This document shows, piece by piece, positions 1-5,485 of a stretch of DNA of 5,668 bases (within the stretch, counting starts at the first letter, position 1; each line of letters begins with the position of its first letter). The DNA is taken from assembly GCA_029210545.1 (NCBI GenBank), contig JARGFV010000137.1, positions 1 through 5,668 on the forward strand. Direction: 5' to 3'. Source of the DNA: a bacterium. Lineage in GTDB: Bacteria; BMS3Abin14. The translations under genes and the position numbers were made by a program. The notes under the pieces were generated by a model. The model was not told the origin of the DNA. It was given only the letters and a program-made list of their open reading frames with translations, and did not search any database.

Positions 1-60
1 CGCCAGGGCTTTGAAGACCTGGGACCGCTTCTCATAATGTGTTCTGTTCGTCTTGAACAT
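1..60 (-). CDS. N-terminal fragment of a probable ArsR-family HTH regulator (runs off the left edge)
   Basis: Only the first 20 codons are inside the window, reading MFKTNRTHYEKRSQVFKALA. The ending RSQVFKALA resembles the first helix of ArsR/SmtB winged-helix repressors, which usually continues into a HPxRL motif; that part is outside the window, so the family call is an inference from a short stretch. The start is well supported: GGAGGT (67-72, read on the minus strand) stands 6 nt before the ATG, and a good promoter lies further upstream. The perfect inverted repeat over the -10 box is what a self-repressing ArsR gene would be expected to carry. The ligand cannot be told from this fragment. 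It could be another small HTH protein. Confidence 0.6.
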   Translation of the reverse strand, partial: MFKTNRTHYEKRSQVFKALA

Positions 61-94
61 GATCTTACCTCCAGAGTGAACTATTAAATCGCAC

Positions 95-116
95 TATTTG
101 GCAATATAGCCAAATA
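95..116. promoter_or_regulatory. Palindromic operator centred on the -10 box
   Basis: Perfect 8-bp arms TATTTGGC (95-102) and GCCAAATA (109-116) flank a 6-bp centre, AATATA. Read on the minus strand, that centre is the TATATT -10 hexamer. The half-site GCCAAA appears once more directly next to it (117-122). A protein bound here would block RNA polymerase, which fits autorepression by the gene that starts at 60. The binding partner is inferred from position only. Confidence 0.6.
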
Positions 117-130
117 GCCAAAGATGTCAA
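103..130 (-). promoter_or_regulatory. Sigma-70-like promoter of the leftward regulator gene
   Basis: Read on the minus strand, TTGACA (130-125, perfect -35) is followed by a 16-nt spacer and TATATT (108-103, 5 of 6 to the -10 consensus). A transcription start near 95-97 would give a leader of about 35 nt that carries the GGAGGT ribosome site. This is the best promoter match in the window. No experimental support can be claimed. Confidence 0.7.
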
Positions 131-153
131 GATGAATATGCCGTGGGAGGGCG

Positions 154-209
154 GGTCCGTAGGTCCGTGAGTCTGAAGGCCGTAATTCCGTAGTTCCGTA
201 AAGGCGTGA
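154..209 (-). repeat. 8-bp degenerate repeat array, left arm (array A)
   Basis: On the plus strand the unit is roughly NNTCCGTN. CCG cores fall at 157, 165, 180, 188 and 196, spaced 8, 15, 8 and 8 bp, and a degenerate GCG continues the register at 204. On the minus strand it reads as CGGANNTA units. The 15-bp step contains an 8-bp unit plus a 7-bp unit that has lost the CCG core. The arm faces the opposite way to the array at 225-288, with AAGATCTT (216-223) between them. There is no coding signal. This is not a known repeat family that I can name. Confidence 0.7.
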
Positions 210-224
210 TGCTTTAAGATCTTG

Positions 225-288
225 CGGACGAACGGATCCACGGACACACGGATTTACGGTTCAACGCACACACGCATTCACGCACTTA
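225..288 (+). repeat. 8-bp degenerate repeat array, right arm (array A)
   Basis: Eight consecutive units keep exact 8-bp register: CGGACGAA, CGGATCCA, CGGACACA, CGGATTTA, CGGTTCAA, CGCACACA, CGCATTCA, CGCACTTA. Every unit starts with CG and ends with A, while the middle varies. A further decayed unit (CGAATTTC) reaches 296, right against the stop codon of the leftward transferase gene. The arm is inverted relative to 154-209: the ACGGA blocks can pair with the TCCGT blocks of the left arm (for example 195-199 with 232-236 and 187-191 with 240-244), giving a stem of repeated 5-bp blocks separated by small internal loops. Confidence 0.75.
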
Positions 289-296
289 CGAATTTC

Positions 297-1933
297 TCAG
301 GGATAAGGTTTTCCGGCGGCAAATCGCGGGACCGGCACAAATTCGGACGAGAGGACATCCCTCTCGGGATCGTAATAATCCCCCTTGATCCCCATCAGAC
401 CGAGCAGGGTATGGTCGAGGATGTCGGTCTGATATGGTCTCTCGCTGAAGCGTGCCGCATCCTGCGCGTTGAGGGGAAAAGCCTTCGACCTCCAGAACAG
501 CATGGGGATCTCGAACATGGCCAGGACCCTGTTGTTGTGTCCCACAAAGTTGGAATAGTGGGCGACATCTTCCCCATGGTCGGGAGCGTACAGCCATGCG
601 ATGGACTGGTCCTCGCGTTTGGCGCAAAGATCGATCGTGGACCGGAGGATATGATCGACATAGAGCATGGCGTTGTCGTAGAAGTCACGCATTTTTCTGG
701 CGCGGAGGCTCCGCCCTTCGGACCTGAGCCTCCTGGCGACCTCGTCATCGGCGTCGTTAAAGCGCGCGAAGGCCTCAGGATAGCGGAAATAGAAAGCAGG
801 ATGGGCCTGCAGAAGGTGGAGGATGATAAATTTTCGCGGCGCCCGATCGTCAAGCGCCCTATCCAGTTCGGGCAGGGCCACCTCATCGTAGGAACCTTCC
901 CCCCTGGAGCCACCCCTGTTGACGTTCACCGTAACATCGGCGTGACCGGCGATAATGGAGAGCGCTCCGGCCATGTCGGTGCTGTGATTTGTTATCCAGA
1001 AGGTTTTGTAACCAGCGCTTCTGGCCATGATGAGGATATCAGGGCTTGCGGCGTAAAGCTCTGGCTCCTCGTGGGTCGCCGGCCCCATTATCAGCCTGAT
1101 ATCCCCCACAGTAGAGCCCAGGGTGGTGATCACATCATCGAACCTTGTGAGACTGTCGCCCAGAGCCGCGAGTTCAGGGTTTGTCAGACGGGGATATCCG
1201 AAGATAACCAGTTGTGCCTCGTCACGGACTCACCGAGCACGAAAACGACTGTCCGGGCCCCCTCCCACGTGTACGTCATGGTGGCAAGAGAACTGTCGGT
1301 CGATATTGCTGCCACGATCTTTTCCTGCATGACCCTGGTATTTTCGACACTCCTTTCCCATTTGGCCTTCCGGATGGGAAAATAAAGGAGAGGATTTTCC
1401 TTGCGCATGGTAGGGTTCAGGTGGACCACCGCCAATAGCACCGTCAGGAATATGGCCCCTGCTCTTCCTGCCAGGCTGTGCCGACCGGCAACAACGGGTC
1501 CGCCCGCTTTTTTGAACCTGAAAATGGGGGGACGCCACCCCAGGAGCAGCCAGTATAACGAAACGGCCACCACCAGGACAAAAACATGTTTACCCAGGTA
1601 AAAGATGTTCTGGGAAATAAACTCCGAAGCCTCACCGCCGTTGGTGTTGAAAAGGGCCTCAACGACTATCATATCGTCCTGTGCTACCCCGAACACATCC
1701 CGAAGGAAAGCGTGGTAACCGCTGATGCCCAGGAAAAGGAAGGCCGTCAGGCCGTTGAGCAGCCTTCCGAACCGGCTTTCAGTGCCGTCCCGGACAGTCC
1801 AGGCCGTAAGCGTAAGAATCGTAAGAGCCCCGAGGAAACCGGTTTTCAGAGCCTGGATGACGTTCAACCAGCCCACAGCCCAGTAAATGGTCATGATGAG
1901 AAACCAGCCCGCGGCACGGATGATCAGCTGCAT
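297..1933 (-). pseudogene. Phosphoethanolamine transferase-like membrane sulfatase-fold protein, frameshifted
   Basis: Two reading frames together make one protein of about 545 residues, the usual size for the EptA/CptA (EptC) family, which moves phosphoethanolamine from phospholipid onto lipid A or core sugars at the periplasmic face. The first part (1933-1184) has about five hydrophobic segments (near residues 8-24, 30-46, 60-72, 112-132 and 158-171), then VVFVLGES at the start of the alkaline-phosphatase-like catalytic domain. The second part continues with GYPRLTNPEL, GYKTFWITNH, LHLLQAHP, the metal-binding APDHGED, and FVGHN ahead of EIPMLFW; the FVGH form is closest to CptA-type members. 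One base is missing between the W codon (1210-1208) and the GGA codon (1199-1197). The start at 1933 is chosen because AGGAG (1945-1941) stands 7 nt upstream; a longer in-frame ATG at 1996 has no such site and falls inside the probable promoter region. The true substrate is not known. The frameshift may be real or a sequencing error, because both halves are otherwise undamaged. Confidence 0.85.
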
Positions 1934-1980
1934 GGAAAATCTCCTGATAAATATTTTCTTCCTGTTTCGATTCCAGCTGA

Positions 1981-2009
1981 ACCATACCCAATACAACCGG
2001 TCCGGTCAA
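1981..2009 (-). promoter_or_regulatory. Probable promoter of the phosphoethanolamine transferase-like gene
   Basis: On the minus strand TTGACC (2009-2004) and TATGGT (1986-1981) are separated by 17 nt, matching 5 of 6 and 4 of 6 consensus positions. A start near 1974 would leave a leader of about 40 nt before the ATG at 1933. The palindrome ACCGGTCCGGT (1996-2006) overlaps the spacer and the -35 box and could be an operator, but it may be chance. Confidence 0.45.
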
Positions 2010-2044
2010 TGGAGGTGGGATTCCCGTAAATGTGTGACTCTTTA

Positions 2045-2115
2045 TGGTCTTACAGGCGAACGGACGTACGGACATACGACATCACGGTCACACGGCCTTC
2101 GGATCTACGGGTCTA
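2045..2115 (+). repeat. 8-bp degenerate repeat array B
   Basis: The units are TGGTCTTA, CAGGCGAA, CGGACGTA, CGGACATA, CGACATCA, CGGTCACA, CGGCCTTC, then a 7-bp GGATCTA, then CGGGTCTA. The form matches the right arm of array A (start CG, end A, variable middle) and has the same orientation. The segment 2092-2116 also resembles the reverse complement of the array A left arm at 162-186 or nearby, including the odd 8+7 bp step after CGGCCTTC. It fills the space between the divergent promoters of the transferase and the CoA ligase. Confidence 0.7.
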
Positions 2116-2122
2116 CTCCTTC

Positions 2123-2151
2123 TTGACGTAAGACTATCCAATGGGCATTCT
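2123..2151 (+). promoter_or_regulatory. Possible promoter of the CoA ligase gene
   Basis: TTGACG (2123-2128) is a good -35 box, but at 17 nt spacing the -10 position holds CATTCT (2146-2151), which matches only 3 of 6. The location is right: just past repeat array B and about 40 nt before the ATG at 2189. The weak -10 box keeps confidence low; an activator-dependent promoter would look like this. Confidence 0.3.
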
Positions 2152-2188
2152 TGCTTCTCAACCACTTCAAACGGGAGGACGTGAAACA

Positions 2189-3433
2189 ATGGTCAATAAT
2201 GAAAGGGATATCGAATACCTGCCCCACGAGGAGGCGATGGAATTTAAAACCACCCGGATCAGGGATCTCATGACCGGTGAGTGGCAAAAGGCTTCCGGGT
2301 TCGTCAAAAGGCTGGCCGAGGCCGGTGTCACTCCTGAAGAGCTCAAGACATCTGATGACGTTCGCAAATTCCCCATCCTCAGGAAGTCGGAGATGACTGG
2401 CATCCAGAGCGCAGACCCTCCCTTCGGCAGCCTGATAACCGTCCCGCCAGGCCAGTTAAGGAGGATCTACTCCTCACCCGGTCCCATTTATGTCCCCGAC
2501 GGCCGCCTTCAGTCCTATTACCGATGGGAACGGGCCTTTTCAGCCTGCGGGATCACCGGGGGAGACATCGTCCTGAACTGTTTCAACTATCACCTGACCC
2601 CCGCCGGAGCCATGTTCGAGGAGGCAGCCGGGAACCTGGGCTGCGCTGTGATCCCGGCTGGTATCGGCAACAGCGAGATCCAGGTCAGGGAGGCCACTCA
2701 TTTCAAAGCCAACGTCTACGTGGGCCTGCCGTCCTACCTTACGGTTCTCATCGAGAAGGCCAAGCAGGTCGGCCTGACCATGCCCCTGGAAAAAGCGTTC
2801 GTTATTGCCGAAAAACTTCCCGAGAGCCTGCGCGCAGAATTCCAGAACAACCACGGGATCAAAGTCCGTCAAGGCTACGGCACCGCCGAGGTGGGGGCTA
2901 TCGCCTACGAATGTGAAGAAGGTAAAGGGATGCATTTCGACCCCTCAGTGCTCCTTGAGATCCTCGATCCCCAGACCGGTGGGCCGGTTCAGCCAGGAGA
3001 GCCGGGCGAGGTCGTTGTGACCGTCATCAACCCGGTCAACACACTTCTGCGGTTTGCGACCGGAGACCTTTCCTCAGCGGTATACGACGAATGCCCCTGT
3101 GGTAGAAAGAGCCCCCGCCTCACCGGGATCCTCGGCAGAGTGGACCAGGTGATCAAGGTCCGGGGACTGTTTGTTCACCCTGGACAGCTTGCCGAAGTCA
3201 TGTCCGAATTTACCGAGGTAGATCGGTTCAGGGCTGTTATCACACGGGACCGGGCCATGGATGACATGACTATTGAGGTCCAAAGCATCCTTTCTTTAGC
3301 CGCGAACACTCTGGAGGACATAGGGAAAAGGCTCAAGGATGTCCTGAAGCTGAGCACTAAGGCTGTCCAGGTGGAACCGGGAACGATCCCGGAGGACGCC
3401 GAGCCCCTGGATGACCGGAGGAAATGGGAATAA
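2189..3433 (+). CDS. Phenylacetate-CoA ligase (PaaK) family adenylate-forming enzyme
   Basis: A 414-residue member of the ANL superfamily, close to the usual 415-440 residues of PaaK-type ligases, which join an aryl or related carboxylic acid to CoA through an acyl-AMP in the cytoplasm. Visible motifs are YSSPGPIY (94-101) where the P-loop is expected, QGYGTAEVGA (228-237, the adenine-binding YGTxE), TGD (291-293, ribose-binding Asp), a CPCGR turn (302-306), and GRVDQVIKVRG (316-326) leading into the C-terminal lid domain. The classic SSGTTGKPT loop is absent; SPGPIY is a form I associate with a large uncharacterised branch of this family. The C-terminal end (GTIPEDAEPLDDRRKW) has no Lys at the place where PaaK proteins usually carry GKAxRV. 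The substrate is unknown. The ATG at 2189 is preferred over one at 2141 because GGGAGG (2173-2178) precedes it by 10 nt. The gene stands alone. Confidence 0.85.
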   Translation: MVNNERDIEYLPHEEAMEFKTTRIRDLMTGEWQKASGFVKRLAEAGVTPEELKTSDDVRKFPILRKSEMTGIQSADPPFGSLITVPPGQLRRIYSSPGPIYVPDGRLQSYYRWERAFSACGITGGDIVLNCFNYHLTPAGAMFEEAAGNLGCAVIPAGIGNSEIQVREATHFKANVYVGLPSYLTVLIEKAKQVGLTMPLEKAFVIAEKLPESLRAEFQNNHGIKVRQGYGTAEVGAIAYECEEGKGMHFDPSVLLEILDPQTGGPVQPGEPGEVVVTVINPVNTLLRFATGDLSSAVYDECPCGRKSPRLTGILGRVDQVIKVRGLFVHPGQLAEVMSEFTEVDRFRAVITRDRAMDDMTIEVQSILSLAANTLEDIGKRLKDVLKLSTKAVQVEPGTIPEDAEPLDDRRKWE

Positions 3434-3536
3434 AGGTCAGTAAGGGGTATGGGGGAAAAGGGTAATGGGTCAAGTCCTTAACCGCGACAACTGAATCACA
3501 TTTTCCATTTGGTCTTTAAATTGCACTCCTCATCAG

Positions 3537-3740
3537 ATGAGGCGTTCATCAAGATCTGTATGTGCAAACATAGCAGAAGCGTGGAAGCGCCGACGTAACA
3601 AACGTGCTTTTATTCCCAGCCTGAACACCGCTGAGAGTGAGGCCAACGAAACGAGAGTGTGGTTGGAGATCGCTTACCGTTGCGGCTACCTTGATATGGA
3701 GAGAAAAGAGGATCTGGATCGGCAATGTGGGGAATCCTGA
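3537..3740 (+). pseudogene. Remnant of a four-helix-bundle protein gene (23S rRNA IVS protein family)
   Basis: The 67-residue translation contains RRSSRSVCANIAEAWKRR, then AFIPSLNTAESEANETRVWL and IAYRCGYLD. This is the core of the small four-helix-bundle family first known from 23S rRNA intervening sequences (TIGR02436/PF05635, also related to the Avd protein of diversity-generating retroelements). Intact members have about 115-125 residues and about 40 residues ahead of the RRSSRSV motif. Here the upstream frame shows none of that first helix and reaches a stop (3492-3494), and the last helix is cut off after LDRQCGES. The ATG at 3537 corresponds to an internal position of the family and has no ribosome site. 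I read it as a decayed gene and not a short functional protein. The 100 bases between it and the CoA ligase stop show nothing recognisable. Confidence 0.75.
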
Positions 3741-3753
3741 CTCTTATAACCAT

Positions 3754-3774
3754 GATCCGGTTACCGCCCGGATC
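3754..3774. terminator. Small hairpin, possible weak terminator
   Basis: Perfect 7-bp arms GATCCGG (3754-3760) and CCGGATC (3768-3774) enclose a 7-nt loop and are followed on the plus strand by a T-rich GCCTTTCCTTT. There is no clean T run, so termination is uncertain. It lies between convergent transcription units. Confidence 0.3.
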
Positions 3775-3796
3775 GCCTTTCCTTTGGAAGAAAAGA

Positions 3797-3820
3797 TCCT
3801 GAGTTCACCAGGAGTTTTTT
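3797..3820 (+). terminator. Possible intrinsic terminator between convergent genes
   Basis: TCCTG (3797-3801) pairs with CAGGA (3809-3813) over a 7-nt loop, followed by G and six T residues (3815-3820). The stem is short, but the T run is right for rightward transcription from the CoA ligase side, just before the end of the leftward VTT gene at 3833. Confidence 0.4.
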
Positions 3821-3832
3821 AAACAGGATATG

Positions 3833-4609
3833 TCAGGAGTTTCTATCCTCAGCGGTCTTGCCCCTGGCGACCTGGTTCATCAGGAACCGTAACAGGGCGA
3901 CTGCCGCAATGAACCCGAAACCGAGCCATATCTGGTAATAATTCCCTTTCACCCCCCCGCTGCCGAACATGGCGAAAACAACGGTAAGCGGGATAAACCC
4001 CAGGATTGAACCCGAGATAAAAGCTGAAAAAGGAACCCGCAGGCTGCCGAAGAGAAGGCTCTGAACGGTGGAGTTGCTGAAGGGGAAAAGCCGCAGGTAT
4101 AAGGTCCACCAGAACGCTTCCCGGTTAAGCCTTTCCACGAATTTTCCGGCGCGGTTTCGTAAACGGCGCTGAGCGACCGAGCCCAGGAATGTTGAACCCG
4201 CAAAGAACAGGGCCGTCGCTCCTATGATGCTGGAACAGAGGCTGAACACTGCTCCCAGCGCAGCACCGTAGACCGCGCCTCCCAGAGCCGAGATCCATAT
4301 CCTCGGTACCCCCAGGCTGATCAGGATACCGGTTCCCAAAACAAACACAGCCCCGCTGCCGGCAAGGCCGCCAGGGACAGCGTCTGACTTGAGGAAGGAC
4401 CTGATTCGATGAACATTTTCAAAAATATCCCGGACCAGATCGCTCCTGAGGAGAAGGGCCAGAAGTAAAAAGATCACACCGACTATAATGATGGTTGTAA
4501 GATCCTTGAGGGGAGAGGAGCTTAATTCAACTTCCGCTAGTGGGCCGGAAGAAACCGTTACAGGTTCTTTTGCAGGTCGCTGTTCAGCTGCCAACCGGAG
4601 TAACCTCAT
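3833..4609 (-). CDS. VTT-domain (DedA/TVP38/TMEM64-like) inner-membrane protein
   Basis: A 258-residue membrane protein with a VTT/SNARE-associated domain (PF09335). There is an N-terminal tail (1-36), a membrane segment near 38-54, then the domain: hydrophobic segments near 83-100 and 105-137 rich in Gly and Ala (SALGGAVYGAALGA), the hallmark YLRLFPFSNSTVQSLLFG (171-188) with an Arg and Pro in a re-entrant region, and RVPFSAFISGSILGFIPLTV before a last segment at 226-243. Relatives in this superfamily include undecaprenyl-phosphate and phospholipid translocases, so lipid-carrier flipping is a reasonable but unproved role. It overlaps the upstream glycosyltransferase gene by 26 bp, and the AGGAGG ribosome site touches the ATG with no spacer. 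That suggests translational coupling, or a start a few codons later (a TTG at residue 6). Confidence 0.85.
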   Translation of the reverse strand: MRLLRLAAEQRPAKEPVTVSSGPLAEVELSSSPLKDLTTIIIVGVIFLLLALLLRSDLVRDIFENVHRIRSFLKSDAVPGGLAGSGAVFVLGTGILISLGVPRIWISALGGAVYGAALGAVFSLCSSIIGATALFFAGSTFLGSVAQRRLRNRAGKFVERLNREAFWWTLYLRLFPFSNSTVQSLLFGSLRVPFSAFISGSILGFIPLTVVFAMFGSGGVKGNYYQIWLGFGFIAAVALLRFLMNQVARGKTAEDRNS

Positions 4610-5342
4610 CCTCCTCAGCTCGAGGCTGGATCACTCTTTTGCTTAGCCAGTACACACCCGCCAGGTCCGCCAGCCCCACCCATAACCTGCTGTTGATGCC
4701 GCCGCCGTATTTGCTCGTGCCAGAGAACCGCGGCCGATGATTGACCGGAACCTCGGCGACGGCAAACCCGTTCATCACAAGCAACGCCGGGAAGAAACGG
4801 TGAAAATTCCTGAAAAGGTGAATATCCTCAAGGCAGTGCCGCCTGAACACACGCATCGAGCATCCCACATCGGTCGTTTTATCCTTCAAGATGGTTGATC
4901 TGACCCCGTTGGCTATTTTACTGGACATACGCCTGACCCAGTTGTCATGCCTGTCAACGCGAATTCCGCTCACCATATCGGCATCCATCGTTTCGATCTG
5001 CTGCAGCAAAAGGGGCAGGTCCGCTGGGTCGTTCTGGCCGTCACCGTCAAGTGTGCCGATGTACTTCCCGGATGCTACGGAAAAACCAAGCTTCAAAGCG
5101 GCTGACTGTCCCAGACGCTCCCGGCTGTGTATCGTTCTCATGGAACTGTTTTTGGCCGCAGCTCCCTTAAGAACGGAGCCGGTGCTATCTTCCGATCCGT
5201 CGTCCACGGCGATCAATTCCCAATCATCACCAAATACAGGGGAAAGAACCTGAAGGATTTCCTCGCAAACCTCCCCGGCACACTCCTCTTCGTTGAAGAA
5301 CGGCACCACAACACTGATCTTCAAACTGTTCTCCTCACCCAT
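4584..5342 (-). CDS. Family 2 glycosyltransferase, DPM1/ArnC-like polyprenyl-phosphate sugar synthase
   Basis: A 252-residue GT-A fold enzyme. It starts with LKISVVVPFFNEEE (7-20), has AVDDGSEDST (45-54, nucleotide-binding Asp pair), TLDGDGQNDP (97-106, the metal-binding DxD and QxDP motif typical of polyprenol-phosphate sugar synthases), GCSMRVFRR (160-168), HRFFPAL (181-187) and VPVNHRPRFSGTSKYG (198-213). It lacks the pair of C-terminal membrane helices found in ArnC/GtrB and so resembles the short soluble or peripheral DPM1 type. The expected reaction is transfer of a sugar from a nucleotide sugar to undecaprenyl phosphate at the cytoplasmic face; the sugar is not known. An upstream ATG (5378) is in frame, but GGGAG (5352-5348) stands 5 nt before the ATG at 5342, which also puts the protein start close to the first strand, as is usual. 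It is the first gene of the pair with the VTT protein. Confidence 0.88.
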   Translation of the reverse strand: MGEENSLKISVVVPFFNEEECAGEVCEEILQVLSPVFGDDWELIAVDDGSEDSTGSVLKGAAAKNSSMRTIHSRERLGQSAALKLGFSVASGKYIGTLDGDGQNDPADLPLLLQQIETMDADMVSGIRVDRHDNWVRRMSSKIANGVRSTILKDKTTDVGCSMRVFRRHCLEDIHLFRNFHRFFPALLVMNGFAVAEVPVNHRPRFSGTSKYGGGINSRLWVGLADLAGVYWLSKRVIQPRAEEDEVTPVGS

Positions 5343-5403
5343 TTCAGCTCCCAGAAAAAAATCCCCTCCGTACTCCATTCTTCCAACTCGGAATGAAAAA
5401 TGC

Positions 5404-5440
5404 GGTGCTTTTATGTTACTCTTAACAGCAGGTTAGCACC
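5404..5440. promoter_or_regulatory. Nested inverted repeats between divergent envelope genes
   Basis: An outer pair GGTGCT (5404-5409) and AGCACC (5435-5440) encloses an inner pair TGTTA (5414-5418) and TAACA (5423-5427) around CTCT. Both pairs are perfect. They lie in the 143-bp gap between the leftward glycosyltransferase and the rightward GT39-like gene, where a shared operator or promoter would sit. I could not find convincing -35/-10 pairs for either direction. Confidence 0.35.
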
Positions 5441-5485
5441 ATCTGTTTCCGATATCCAGAACGGGGTTAAACCATATTACCAGCC

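Noticed and set aside
154-288. CRISPR-like array
   Set aside because: The units are only 8 bp with no spacers of constant length, the two arms are inverted, and there are no cas genes in the window.
1184-1200. Programmed -1 frameshift in the transferase gene
   Set aside because: There is no slippery heptamer ahead of the break. The only possible slip (on CCC) falls after the conserved GYP codons and would not rebuild the family motif.
222-1385. Long rightward open frame of 387 codons
   Set aside because: It lies antisense to the phosphoethanolamine transferase-like gene, which carries recognisable family motifs. Its own translation shows none, its first 25 residues are translated repeat array, and it has no ribosome site.
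2141-2188. Longer N-terminus for the CoA ligase starting at 2141
   Set aside because: The extension runs over the ribosome site GGGAGG and the putative -10 region, has no ribosome site of its own, and adds residues that the family lacks.
2524-2935. Open frames on both strands inside the CoA ligase gene
   Set aside because: They are out-of-frame shadows of a gene with clear ANL-superfamily motifs, with Arg/Ser/Pro-rich translations and no family resemblance.
3637-3822. Second open frame overlapping the four-helix-bundle remnant
   Set aside because: Its translation shows no family features and it overlaps, out of frame, the recognisable core.
5343-5378. Longer N-terminus for the glycosyltransferase starting at 5378
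   Set aside because: The 12 extra residues cross a run of seven T and precede a better ribosome site for the ATG at 5342. The site before 5378 is weak and too close.
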